Positions 48,882 to 58,646 of a stretch of 64,000 nt of DNA are shown here, in pieces; within the stretch, counting starts at the first letter, position 1, and every line of letters begins with the position of its first letter. The stretch covers positions 496,001 to 560,000 of the forward strand of contig NZ_CP075171.1 in assembly GCF_021379005.1 (NCBI RefSeq), read 5' to 3'. Made by a program: the position numbers and the translations under genes. The stretch comes from Leptodesmis sichuanensis A121. GTDB taxonomy: Bacteria; Cyanobacteriota; Cyanobacteriia; Leptolyngbyales; Leptolyngbyaceae. The notes beneath the pieces are model-generated. The model was not told the DNA's origin. It worked only from the letters and a program-made list of their open reading frames with translations, and did not search any database.

Positions 48882-49975
48882 GAGACCTGTTTTGCAAGGG
48901 GTTCTAACAAGGGACAATCAAAGTAAGTACAAATTCGAGTTTTCAATTCTTGTGCGCTTAAGGTTCGCCCCGGGTCGATAATGGCTCTTTTTCCATGCAT
49001 CCATTTGGGTTCAATGGCATTGAGCCAAGGACTCTTGACGGGTAAGCGGCAAATGATTAAACGCACTCCCTGACCGGATTGTTTGACTTGGGCATTATGG
49101 TCACGGATCCATTGCCGGACTTGTTTCGAGTTATGCCAGCTGGCATTATCCCAAACCAGGACAAAGACTTGAAATTGACGCACCTGGTGGCACAGCCAAG
49201 CCAGAAATGAGCAGGTGATTTCGCTGATGGGCCGCTGGTCTACAAAGCGGAGCAGCATCTGCCCCAAAGCTCTGAACCAGACTCCATAACAGGCAATCGC
49301 TTTAGGGTCGGGGTCAGCGTTGTTAGCCGTGCGCGATTCCAGTTGTAGGGCTTCGACTTCACTCCACGCTTGCAGGGTAGGGAGGGCAAAGCGAGACCAC
49401 CAAACTTCATCGAGATAGCCCAAGCCCCACCCCGGTTGCTGGGCCAACTCAATCAGGCGGTCTCGCTGCCGCTTTTTTAGCTCATATTGAGGGTCAGGAG
49501 AGGTGATGTGAGCCTTGGCGCGTTTCCATTCAATCCCCATCGCTTTGAGCGTGTGATGCATCGTCACCCCACTGACTCGCTTGTCGGTCATCCCTTGGGC
49601 TTGGGCCACGGCAGCCAACATCGGCAAACTCCACAGCGAATGCGGTTGACCCAACTCTCGCGGGCTGCGGCGCAGCAAGTTTCGCAGTTGTTCCCGCCCA
49701 GCCTCATCAAAGGTGGATTGGGTCGTTTTCGGTCGGCTCGATTGGGCGACCAAACATCCCAGTCCTTGATCTTCAAACGCTCGAATTACATTGCGCACTG
49801 TTTGGGCAGTACATCCAACGTGGCGAGCAATTTGGCTCGGAGTTTGACCTTGGGCGCTGGCTAACAAAATCTGACTGCGGCGTAACTTGAACCCATCTCG
49901 AGAACGGAGTCCTTGTTCCAACCCACTCTTCTCGTCTGGCGTTAGAGGTCGAACAAACAGGGGATGATGCATCAC
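48878..49975 (-). CDS. IS630-family transposase 4, intact frame
   Basis: 365 residues. An N-terminal helix-turn-helix (GQTPSQIARHVGCTAQTVRN) and a winged-helix linker are followed by the catalytic core: GWGLGYLDEVWWSRFALPTL (first Asp), FQVFVLVWDNASWHNSKQVR (second Asp with the DNASWH motif) and CRLPVKSPWLNAIEPKWMHG (Glu in the NxIEP motif). The stop codon uses the target TA, a common economy in IS630 elements. A different subgroup from elements 1-3. Confidence 0.87.
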   Translation of the reverse strand: MMHHPLFVRPLTPDEKSGLEQGLRSRDGFKLRRSQILLASAQGQTPSQIARHVGCTAQTVRNVIRAFEDQGLGCLVAQSSRPKTTQSTFDEAGREQLRNLLRRSPRELGQPHSLWSLPMLAAVAQAQGMTDKRVSGVTMHHTLKAMGIEWKRAKAHITSPDPQYELKKRQRDRLIELAQQPGWGLGYLDEVWWSRFALPTLQAWSEVEALQLESRTANNADPDPKAIACYGVWFRALGQMLLRFVDQRPISEITCSFLAWLCHQVRQFQVFVLVWDNASWHNSKQVRQWIRDHNAQVKQSGQGVRLIICRLPVKSPWLNAIEPKWMHGKRAIIDPGRTLSAQELKTRICTYFDCPLLEPLAKQVS

Positions 49976-50040
49976 TGACTGACTATGATCAACAGCTTTA
50001 GCTTATCAATTGACTGCCCTGTCTTGCAAAATAGCTTCCT
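48881..50040 (-). mobile_element. IS630-family element 4
   Basis: Ends AGAGACCTGTTTTGCAAG (48881) and AGGAAGCTATTTTGCAAG (reverse strand from 50040), flanked by TA at 48879-48880 and 50041-50042. It lies between the DUF1622 gene and an IS5 relic that it truncates. Confidence 0.85.
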
Positions 50041-50042
50041 TA

Positions 50043-50222
50043 AGACTGCACTAGGTCACTGTACTCGTTTGAAGTTCCCCGTTTCCCTGTTTTCTCCGTA
50101 TTGTTCCACTGCTCAATCACATCTTCGCTCACCCAGAAGGTGATACTGCCCCGTTGCTTGAGCGTGGCATCGTACTCCTTCCAGTTGCGGATACGATAGG
50201 TTGCTTGAGGTCGAGTTTTCAT
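50043..50222 (-). pseudogene. IS5-type transposase N-terminal fragment
   Basis: MKTRPQATYRIRNWKEYDAT followed by LKQRGSITFWVSEDVIEQWN is the characteristic N-terminus of one IS5-group transposase common in cyanobacteria. It ends after about 56 residues at the edge of IS630 element 4. The catalytic domain is absent. Confidence 0.75.
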
Positions 50223-50289
50223 GGCAGGGATGAGTCAGTCGATAAGTAGAATTTACCATCTTCCCTTTTTATGCAACAATGCCGCGCTG

Positions 50290-50485
50290 ATTCGCAATAA
50301 AATCAGCATGATTGATGATTTGCAACAAAAACTTGAACTAAGTCGGCTAGAGTTAGCCTCAGCTCAACTAGAGACCCAGGAGAAAGCCACGTTACAACAG
50401 CAAGAAGTGGGCAAAATGCAACTTTATACTCAGATTGCATCGAGTAAACTAAGTACAGCCCAAGCGCGAGTGGAATCCTTGAGAA
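50290..50485 (+). pseudogene. HlyD/DevB-like membrane-fusion protein, coiled-coil fragment
   Basis: IDDLQQKLELSRLELASAQL, then ETQEKATLQQQEVGKMQLYT and QIASSKLSTAQARVESLR is a heptad-rich helix typical of the alpha-helical hairpin of ABC-exporter fusion proteins. Both ends are cut, by an IS5 relic on the left and the compound ISKra4 element on the right. An alternative is any other coiled-coil protein. Confidence 0.45.
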
Positions 50486-50589
50486 GGGTGCGATGCGAAA
50501 AAGATGGCTTTGAGGAGAGGCAGCAAAAGCTGAGAAAAGACAGGATATGCACAATGATCGGTGCAGAGTGAAAAAACATCCTGTCTCTA

Positions 50590-51678
50590 GTGAATATGAA
50601 TATACCTGCAACCCTGGATCTCAACCAAGCCATTGAAACATTTAAGCAAACCATTGCCCCACTGCTGGCCGTGGGGGAAATTTCCAGTTGGGATGGAGTG
50701 GCGTTGAAAGCACGGGAGGAGGCAATCCGCGCCGCGGCTCTGGTGCTAGCCGGCCAGGTGATTGCCCTGCTGCTGCACGAACTCAGTGAGCATCCAGATA
50801 GCCAACGAGAAGCCAACCAACGGACCCGCTCATCACGAGGCTTCATGGCTCGCAGTCAAGGCAAACGCCGGGTCAAGGTATTAACCGTAGGCAATGTCGT
50901 CGTTGAGTTCAAGGTGGGCTACATTCTCAATGGGGTCTCTCAGCAGAAGCGGAAAGGCAAGCGGAAAGCCGGTCAACGGGGGCCATCCCAGGGACAGGGA
51001 TTCTATCCCCTGCTGCGTTGGTTGGGACTGGAAGAGCAAGTCAGTCCCCTGGTTTGGAGCGTGGTTGCAGCGGCAGGGATGCTGTCGAGGTCCTTTGCGC
51101 AAGCGACTGAGCAGTTGCAGCAATGGGGCATTGAGTTGAGTGAGAAACGGGTGGTGCGACTGACCTATGGTTTTGGTCAAATCGGCCTGGCGTTAACCGA
51201 CCAGTGGCTGGCTCAGTTGCAGCAAGGCCAACTGCCCACTGGCCAGACCTTTGAGGGACAGAGAGTGGGGTTGAGTGTCGATGGCGGGCGCACCCGGTTG
51301 CGATACAACAAACGGGGTAGACGACGGGCGACCAAGCGGCGGGGGGATCGGGGGCATTGGCGAGAACCCAAACTATTCACCCTCTATGCCATCGATGAGC
51401 AGGGCCAGCGCATCAATACAGTCAAATTACCGGTCATTAATGACGGCACCTTTACCGGTATCGAAGGATTCATGAGCCTGCTGGAGATGTATCTGGTCAA
51501 ATTGGGGTTGTGCATGCCCAGCAAGTGTTGCTGCTAGCCGATGGCGCTCCTTGGATTTGGCACCGGATTCCCGCCCTTCTGGAACGCTTGGGCCTGCCCA
51601 AAGACCGACTGATTGAGTTGATTGACTTTTACCATGCCAGTCAGCATTTGAAGGATTTTGCTGAGGCGGCTTTTAGCA
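50590..51678 (+). pseudogene. ISKra4 transposase, frameshifted and truncated (compound copy 2, left arm)
   Basis: Residues 1-300 are in frame, with six G after TKRR giving [10 protein letters not shown]. The later run has four G, ending the frame in LCMPSKCCC at 51537. The coding region stops at the inner junction. Confidence 0.86.
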
Positions 51679-51705
51679 GGGTGCCAAGCGGAAAAAATGG
51701 GTAGG

Positions 51706-53226
51706 TTAGGCCACCGCTAAGTCACTCGCATTGGGCTCGACAATTTCTAGCCGCTTGGCATCGAGTTTGGCAGTCAAAATTTCAGCACAGAAGGTGTCCC
51801 ATCGTCCTGCCGCCCAATAACAGCGACCTTGAAGCAGAATTTCTGCATGTTCAGGCAACCAAAACTTGCCATTTCCTTGAGCCGCAGGTTGACCACCTGG
51901 CGGATTAGACTCTCAATGGCTCCACTGCCAATCGGTAGATTCATTGCCTGTACCTGCCCATAGGCAAAGCGCTGGGGTTGGTCATTAAAGTAGTTGAATG
52001 GGGTTGTCATTGCCTTGCGTTGTTGGCGCGTGTGTTTCTGAGCCAGAATCTGCTGCATCTGTGTCAGGAGTTGCGCCAACTTACCCCGTTTGAGGCTAGA
52101 ACGAGCCGCCTCGAACCATTTCCGTGCCACTTGAGCTTTGCTAAAAGCCGCCTCAGCAAAATCCTTCAAATGCTGACTGGCATGGTAAAAGTCAATCAAC
52201 TCAATCAGTCGGTCTTTGGGCAGGCCCAAGCGTTCCAGAAGGGCGGGAATCCGGTGCCAAATCCAAGGAGCGCCATCGGCTAGCAGCAACACTTGCTGGG
52301 CACGCACAACCCCAATTTGACCAGATACATCTCCAGCAGGCTCATGAATCCTTCGATACCGGTAAAGGTGCCGTCATTAATGACCGGTAATTTGACTGTA
52401 TTGATGCGCTGGCCCTGCTCATCGATGGCATAGAGGGTGAATAGTTTGGGTTCTCGCCAATGCCCCGATACCCCCGCCGCTTGGTCGCCCGTCGTCTACC
52501 CCGTTTGTTGTATCGCAACCGGGTGCGCCCGCCATCGACACTCAACCCCACTCTCTGTCCCTCAAAGGTCTGGCCAGTGGGCAGTTGGCCTTGCTGCAAC
52601 TGAGCCAGCCACTGGTCGGTTAACGCCAGGCCGATTTGACCAAAACCATAGGTCAGTCGCACCACCCGTTTCTCACTCAACTCAATGCCCCATTGCTGCA
52701 ACTGCTCAGTCGCTTGCGCAAAGGACCTCGACAGCATCCCTGCCGCTGCAACCACGCTCCAAACCAGGGGACTGACTTGCTCTTCCAGTCCCAACCAACG
52801 CAGCAGGGGATAGAATCCCTGTCCCTGGGATGGCCCCCGTTGACCGGCTTTCCGCTTGCCTTTCCGCTTCTGCTGAGAGACCCCATTGAGAATGTAGCCC
52901 ACCTTGAACTCAACGACGACATTGCCTACGGTTAATACCTTGACCCGGCGTTTGCCTTGACTGCGAGCCATGAAGCCTCGTGATGAGCGGGTCCGTTGGT
53001 TGGCTTCTCGTTGGCTATCTGGATGCTCACTGAGTTCGTGCAGCAGCAGGGCAATCACCTGGCCGGCTAGCACCAGAGCCGCGGCGCGGATTGCCTCCTC
53101 CCGTGCTTTCAACGCCACTCCATCCCAACTGGAAATTTCCCCCACGGCCAGCAGTGGGGCAATGGTTTGCTTAAATGTTTCAATGGCTTGGTTGAGATCC
53201 AGGGTTGCAGGTATATTCATATTCAC
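51706..53226 (-). pseudogene. ISKra4 transposase, frameshifted (compound copy 2, right arm)
   Basis: Same G-run losses as the right arm of copy 1, but with one C fewer near 51876 instead of the extra T, so the C-terminus reads [14 protein letters not shown]. The two compound copies have thus accumulated different single-base slips. Confidence 0.84.
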
Positions 53227-53273
53227 TAGAGACAGGATGTTTTTTCACTCTGCACCGATCATTGTGCATATCC

Positions 53274-54520
53274 GGCTCTTCCGGATCCGGGGTGAAAATC
53301 GTATAATATGATACTTTCAGTCAGGGATTGCGCCAATGGACATACATCTTGATAGATTGCTTAACTTCCCTCACGTTACGGTTGAAAGTTGCATTCAAAA
53401 AGACAATGAAGTGTACTTAAAGTTGCGCTTGCTCAATCAAGAATCTAGCTGTCCACACTGTAAGAAATCAAGTTCAGAGTTGCATCAAAACCGTCCGATT
53501 TTGATTCGAGACCTATCGATTTTTGGCCAAGTCACTTATTTGAAAATTCCTCGTCGTCAGTTTTATTGTCGTGATTGCCAACGTTATTTTACTGAGTCAT
53601 TGACATTTATGGATGCAGGACGGCAGTACACTCGACGCTATGAGGAGCATATTTACCAGCAAGTACAACTGTCAAGTATGGAGCAAGTGGGTCGCGTAGA
53701 AGGATTAAGCTTTGAGCGCATTGAAGGGATTTTCAAGCATCAGTATGCACAGAAAAAAACACGGGATGGGCAGGAGTCAAACGCATTGGGATTGATGAAA
53801 TCAGCAAGCGGAAAGGGCATCAAAACTTCGCCACCGTTATCGGCGACGTTGAGGCCGGGAAATTGATTGAAGTGATTGACAGTCACCAACAGGAAGACAT
53901 TATTGAAATCCTGAAGCAGCAGCCCATAGAGGTGCGTGCAAAAGTTGAAGAGGTGAGCGTGGATATGTGGGGAGGATTCCCAAAGGTAGTCAAGAAAGTG
54001 TTTCCCAATGCCGTGGTAGTGATTGACCGCTTTCATGTCATGAAATTAGTCAATGAGGAGTTAAATAAAATTCGTAGACAATCGGGTGTATCAGACCGAG
54101 GTAGCAAATTCATTTTGCTCAAGAATGGCAAGGATTTAACAGCAGAAGAAAAGACAAAGTTAGAAGAGATTCTGAAACGGTCAAAGCGATTAGGAAAAGC
54201 CTATGAGTGGAAAGAAGAGTTTCGCGCGATTTATGAACAACCATTAACCGTTGAGGAAGGCAAGCGTCAGATCCAAGGGTGGCTCGATCAAGCGCGAGTC
54301 GTCTATAGTGAAGCAAGCACAACGATTCGTAACCATTTAGATGGGATTAGCAACTACTTTCGGAATCGCACAACGAGTGGCGCAATGGAGGGAATCAACA
54401 ACCGAATTAAATTGATTAAACGGCAAGCTTATGGCTTTGTCAATTTCAACAATTTTCGAGAAAGACTATTAGCCTGCTTCTCTGATTAAATAAAGTTATC
54501 ACAGTACTAACGGGAGAACC
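53274..54520 (+). mobile_element. ISL3-family insertion sequence (copy 3)
   Basis: 1247 bp within the right arm of compound copy 2, flanked by GCATATCC (53266-53273 and 54521-54528), exactly as in compound copy 1. Confidence 0.92.
53336..54489 (+). CDS. ISL3-family transposase (A7 frameshift, copy 3)
   Basis: Frames 53336-53866 and 53863-54489. The encoded protein is identical to the copy at 19560, with the same seven-A frame junction (about 53752-53758). Confidence 0.82.
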
Positions 54521-54585
54521 GCATATCCTGTCTTTTCTCAGCTTTTGCTGCCTCTCCTCAAAGCCATCTTTTTCGCATCGCACCC

Positions 54586-54914
54586 GATTGACTTGGGGGT
54601 CAAAGGAGAATCGGGTATTCTCAAATCGATGCAAAGCCGCTCAGCGTTTTTAGCTGACCCGAGCCACAAAATCGTGTTCCACTTCACACCGAAGCATTGT
54701 TCCTGGTTGAACCAGATTGAGATGTGGTTCAGTATCTTGGTGCGTAAGTTGCTCAGACGAGGCAATTTTGCGAGTCAAGTGGAACTCAAAAACCGGATTC
54801 TAGAATTTATTGATTACTTCAATCAGACGATGGCTAAACCATTTAAGTGGACGTATGAGGGCAAAGCATTAAAACAGTAAAAAAGGGTAGACAGATTCAC
54901 GCCCAAGACTACTA
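54586..54914 (+). pseudogene. IS630 element 1, 3' fragment
   Basis: Continues directly from the compound element edge with the last 100 codons of transposase 1 ([20 protein letters not shown] to EGKALKQ) and its right terminus ending in ACTACTAG. The 5' two thirds are absent. Confidence 0.88.
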
Positions 54915-54966
54915 GCTGGCGGGGAACCCTCACATTTTGTGTTTGTCCTCTTTATTTTGAGACGCA

Positions 54967-55053
54967 GGCTAACAAGTCGCTGCACCGGAAAGCTGCATAC
55001 TGGTCGGTTGAGTTGCCAAGGTTATCTGCGTCCGGTGAGCTTTATCGTTAGCC
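54967..55053 (+). other. attC-like (59-base element) integron recombination site
   Basis: Outer core boxes GGCTAAC (54967-54973) and GTTAGCC (55047-55053) are perfectly complementary. The inner arms AAGTCGCTGCACCGGA and TCCGGTGAGCTTTATC pair with an unpaired extra G, as in real attC hairpins. The total length of 87 bp is typical. No integron integrase is in the window, and no cassette gene with a second site is evident next to it. Confidence 0.65.
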
Positions 55054-55117
55054 CGCTTTCGCAACCAGGTTTTTGAGTCGAGTTGAGCCTGAAGCTTGGG
55101 TGGTTTGAGCGATGTTG

Positions 55118-55386
55118 GTGGGAGTGCGTTCGGCTTTGCCGTCTCGCAGAGAATCGCCCCCAGAGCCGAGAAGCTCAGTGTATAAAAGTGAACACCCAAA
55201 GTGATACGTCCCACAACGGTATCGAGATGAACTAGGGGTTGAGTTGATCAACGTTATGGGTGAGCGTTGAGCGTCCCAAAAAGTGTTGGGGGGCGATCGC
55301 CGAACAGTCTGGGTTTTCCGAACCGTGGCATGAGCGTGACTCGTGGGAGTGCGATCGGCTTTGCCGTCTCGCAGAGAATCGCCCCC
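55118..55386 (+). repeat. 44-bp direct repeat pair in a gene-free region
   Basis: Positions 55118-55161 and 55343-55386 are identical except for one base (GTGCGTTCGG against GTGCGATCGG). Each contains CGGCTTTGCCGTCTCGCAGA. A third, weaker relative (CTCTGCAAGAGCATCGCC) lies near 55590. The 54915-55893 stretch otherwise shows only frequent GCGATCGC sites and no supportable gene. Confidence 0.7.
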
Positions 55387-55893
55387 AAAACGAGAGGTTG
55401 AGTTCATCCAGGTTTGGGACACAGTTAAGCGACCCGAAAGCTGGTTGGTGGAGAGGGAAAGGTTGGGTAGAATGGCGGTATTGGGCTGAGCGAGGGGTGC
55501 CGAGAGGGGTGGTGGGGGCGATCGCCTCGGTGCCGCCTGTGATTTTCGGATTGTGGGCTTGGAGAACGTTGGCGTAAGCCGCTCTGCAAGAGCATCGCCT
55601 CGTAGAGGGAGTTCTAGAACAGCAACTATTGTCTGATTTGCCCACAGGTGCAGTTACAGCACTCTCATAACTGACAAAGACTTTCAAAGATTCCAAACCC
55701 ACATTCCTGTGCTTCTCTGGAGGGGCGAAGGTTAGAAATCACCAAGTAGATGGGCGATCGCTCCTTGGCTCCCCACTTCAATCTATCCTCTCCCCTGAAC
55801 AAACTGCGATCGCTAAGGTGTTTCTACAAGTATGGAAGCTATGTTAGTGCAGTCTCCTTAAATTCTTTGCTTGGGTGAAACTTAGAACTACTG

Positions 55894-56067
55894 CTGGTTG
55901 ACTGACAAATTTCCTGAACACCCGCTGCATCACCAGGAAATCAATTTCCTGGCTCATAGCCAAAGTCATCTAAAGACGACTGGACAAGAGTTTCAGTCCA
56001 TTTGAATGGACTTGCGCTGTTAGCCCAAAATTTATTTTAGGGCGGGTTGGCAACAGAGACTTGAGCC
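55894..56067 (+). mobile_element. hairpin-rich MITE, copy 2 (right end replaced)
   Basis: Starts with the terminal CTGGTTGACTGACAAATTTC and carries all four hairpins of the family. It diverges after GAGCC at about 56067, where sequence leading to an IS4-family transposase fragment begins. The IS4 element may have inserted into this MITE (inference). Confidence 0.78.
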
Positions 56068-56175
56068 CTCAGGGGGTGACAGTAAGGGCGAAAGTTCTGA
56101 TAAATGGTAGAGATGGGCTACCGGGATAGACAAAAATAGAGCGAATCCAAAGAATCCGCTCTACCAAATCAAAAT

Positions 56176-56567
56176 ATGTTGCCACCATTCTACCAGGCTT
56201 GCCTATCGGCACAACTATCCCAAATTCAATTGATTACACTGACGATGTTAGTGGCGTTGTTGCAACAAGAACGTCAAGTATCACTCGAACGCTTAGCGAC
56301 TCTGTTTGCTCAACCGATTCAATTTGAGAGTCGTCGTCGGAACTTGCAACGGTTTCTAATCCTGCCACAGTTGAGTGCCAAAGCGTTGTGGTTTCCGATT
56401 GTCAAGTATTGGCTTAAGAAGCACTTTAAGCCTGGGAAGCGGGTGTTGGTTGTGATTGACCGCACCCAATGGAAACACCATAACTTGCTGATGGTGAGTG
56501 TGGTTTATCAAAAGCGAGCGATTCCGGTATATTGGCAGGTTTTGAACAAGCAAGGACAGAGTTCGTT
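56176..56567 (+). pseudogene. IS4-family transposase, N-terminal fragment
   Basis: MLPPFYQACLSAQLSQIQLI...LERLATLFAQPIQFESRRRN...VLVVIDRTQWKHHNLLMVSVVY...AIPVYWQVLNKQG. The VIDRTQW block is the first catalytic Asp region of a cyanobacterial IS4 group. Coding stops at 56567, where the terminal 75 bp of the IS1-family element begins, so the Y(2)R(3)E(6)K part is lost. Confidence 0.8.
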
Positions 56568-56642
56568 TGTTTACGATTCGCTATGCCTTATAACTGCTAT
56601 TCGTCAGTGCTTTCAACGCTCCTATCCAACGGAACCAGTGCC
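56568..56642 (+). mobile_element. IS1-family right-end fragment
   Basis: Identical to the last 75 bp of the complete element at 44302-45458, including its terminus AACGGAACCAGTGCC. It marks a one-ended or deleted IS1 copy inside the IS4 relic. Confidence 0.88.
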
Positions 56643-56774
56643 AACTGACGGTTGAATTCGTTGTTACCTGCTACCAGCCAATTTCGTAAACCGTCTGGTG
56701 TCCCCGCCTGCTCATGGCACCAGTTAAGAGGGCATCCTATAAAAAGGTACAGACTCTCAGCTTTATAGCGAATT

Positions 56775-57746
56775 ATGAAGTTTAAACTTGCTTCCTACCT
56801 GCAACAAGAATTCATTCGCCATCCTTCGCCTACTTGGAGATGCAGTCACGAAAGCCGTCTGCTACCACCCGATCTCGAAAAATTTCTGGGTTATGAGCCT
56901 CGCGTGGACATTTTAATGGAACGGCTCGATGGATCACAGCGATTGTGGATTGAGTTTGAAATCAGTCGGGCTGATCCCGTAGCAAATCACGCTAAATTTG
57001 CCACCAGTCATCTTTTTCAACCTCAGAATGCCACTGATGTATTTGTCAGCATGATCAGCCCTGCTGTCGATCGAGGGCGCAGAAATTTAGCTGCCAATAC
57101 AATTCTACTTATGCGGCACATTGGCATGAATGCTTTTCAGACTGTTTTACTACCGCAATTCTCTAAAGAAGAGATTCAGAATCTGAATAAGTTGCCAATC
57201 GCAGATATTGCAAAAGAGAATCTTGATATAGACCGTGAAATTGAACGTGTTTTAACGATTACCGAACCTGTATTAACGTCATCAGAAACTTGCATCCATT
57301 TTGCCAGCGATTTGATAGACGTTATGTTGAACTTGCGAATGTGGAATGAGGAAATACAAACGACGCAGGGATCTCAACTATGGGGTAGACGAACAATCAC
57401 ATATTTCGTATTTGATCCTGTTTCATACAAATTCGCACCGTCTAAATTTTGTGCTTACGTTGCTATTCTATCCGAGAAGCAACAAGTTCAATCTAGCTTG
57501 CTGGGTTTCAGTCGATCAGAAATGACAATCGATCTCTATATCACACTGGATGGTCAAGATACTCGGTTTGATGGGCGTCGTGCGTGGCTTCATCTTACCC
57601 GTGGATTAGTGATGAATCGTTTGGAGGCTCACGAAGATCCTTCTATCACAGAAGCCTTCCATGATTGGCTCAAGCTTCACCAAAACAGCATCAAGGTTCA
57701 TCCTCATGGTGCCATCTTTCTTTGTCCACCAAAATGGTTTAAGTAA
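56775..57746 (+). CDS. hypothetical protein with a PD-(D/E)XK-like motif
   Basis: 323 residues, not recognised as a named family. Near the N-terminus, EPRVDILMERLDGSQRLWIE followed by FEISRADP gives an Asp, a 15-residue gap and an E-F-E strand, as in PD-(D/E)XK nucleases, although a clear Lys after the second acid is not obvious. No signal peptide or membrane segment. A purine-poor leader precedes ATG 56775. It is convergent with the PIN gene, 15 bp apart, beside the queC operon. It could be a restriction-like nuclease or a defence protein, or something unrelated. Confidence 0.6.
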   Translation: MKFKLASYLQQEFIRHPSPTWRCSHESRLLPPDLEKFLGYEPRVDILMERLDGSQRLWIEFEISRADPVANHAKFATSHLFQPQNATDVFVSMISPAVDRGRRNLAANTILLMRHIGMNAFQTVLLPQFSKEEIQNLNKLPIADIAKENLDIDREIERVLTITEPVLTSSETCIHFASDLIDVMLNLRMWNEEIQTTQGSQLWGRRTITYFVFDPVSYKFAPSKFCAYVAILSEKQQVQSSLLGFSRSEMTIDLYITLDGQDTRFDGRRAWLHLTRGLVMNRLEAHEDPSITEAFHDWLKLHQNSIKVHPHGAIFLCPPKWFK

Positions 57747-57761
57747 TTCACAAAAGGTTCA

Positions 57762-58646
57762 TTAGTGGTTGACTATCTGAGTTTCGGATGGGTGCTTGCG
57801 ATGGGGTTGCTGAATCGGAGGACAGAGATAATCAAACGCTTGATCCGTGTGTTCTAGCTGCATATGGCGGGGCGCATCCAACGCGATCACGACATCACCG
57901 ATTTGTTCGCACCGTCGGCAAGAACAGGCGATCGCTCCTTTTTCTAAAATGTCCTGCAAGTTTTCGGCGATTCGGATGAAGCCACGGGTCTGGGAATTTT
58001 TGGGTAAAGCTGCTGCTTGTTGCACATAGGCTTCCAGGTCAGAACGATGAAGCGTCAGCAGGAAATGGTCAATCAGGCAGAGACTGCGACAGGTTTCGAC
58101 ATCATCAAACCCAATGGCAAACCGTTTGAGTTCTTCTACCAAGTTTTCGGCTGCCACATTCAAAGGAGCAAGCGCCCGGGCGCATTGGGTAGAGTCTTCT
58201 TCCGTGCTGGTGAACCGAGTCTGGAATGATCGCACAAACTGCCGGATCAGTAATTCCAAAGCCTTGAGTGCTTTCTCTTTATCTTCAGGGCGGGAAAAAT
58301 TGACCGATCGCTTGCTGAGCAACTGAGCAACGAGTTGTTCGATTGCCTTGTGCTTACTGGTTTGGTGTTTATTGCTCCAAAAGGTGAGCGCATCGCTCAG
58401 AGTTGGAATAGTCGGTAGGCGCAGGGTGAAGTAAAACTCAATAATGTTGCGAAGATAGCTACGCCAGATCTCCATCTGAACGTAGGGAGAAATGTAACGA
58501 GGGCGATCGCCAAACTGAGTTTCAAAGTACTGCTGATAGGCTTGGGTTCCAAGCAGCATCGGACGCACCACCGATGAATCAAGGAAATGGGCGCGATGAT
58601 CGAAGACCGCCCTTTGGGCATTGCCCCCTGGCTCACTCATGACCAT
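57762..58646 (-). CDS. PIN-like domain protein with a large insertion
   Basis: 294 residues. The N-terminus HFLDSSVVRPMLLG has the first PIN Asp, and ISPYVQMEIWRSYLR the conserved acidic helix (Glu). The C-terminus has GDVVIALDAPRHMQLEHTDQ followed by AFDYLC, resembling the third and fourth acidic positions of PIN nucleases (GD..., TDxxF). Between them is a helical insert of about 170 residues. If correct, it is a metal-dependent RNase-type fold, though the insert is unusual. Its ATG overlaps the stop of the upstream gene by 14 bp, so it is the last gene of the queE-queC operon. Confidence 0.6.
   Translation of the reverse strand: MVMSEPGGNAQRAVFDHRAHFLDSSVVRPMLLGTQAYQQYFETQFGDRPRYISPYVQMEIWRSYLRNIIEFYFTLRLPTIPTLSDALTFWSNKHQTSKHKAIEQLVAQLLSKRSVNFSRPEDKEKALKALELLIRQFVRSFQTRFTSTEEDSTQCARALAPLNVAAENLVEELKRFAIGFDDVETCRSLCLIDHFLLTLHRSDLEAYVQQAAALPKNSQTRGFIRIAENLQDILEKGAIACSCRRCEQIGDVVIALDAPRHMQLEHTDQAFDYLCPPIQQPHRKHPSETQIVNH

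Larger units (their letters stand above)
50486..54585. mobile_element. compound inverted ISKra4 element carrying an ISL3 element (copy 2)
   Basis: 4100 bp with the same architecture, inner junction (51678|51679) and ISL3 position as the unit at 16708-20809. The left flank (a coiled-coil gene fragment) and right flank (an IS630 fragment) are unrelated and share no duplication, so this copy marks a later deletion or recombination junction. It differs from copy 1 by a few single-base homopolymer changes. Confidence 0.9.

Noticed and set aside
55894-56067. Hairpin series considered as the omega-RNA end of an IS200/IS605 element
   Set aside because: The complete copy has inverted termini and a 9-bp duplication, which IS200/IS605 elements do not make, and no TnpB gene is adjacent. 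MITE is the better explanation.
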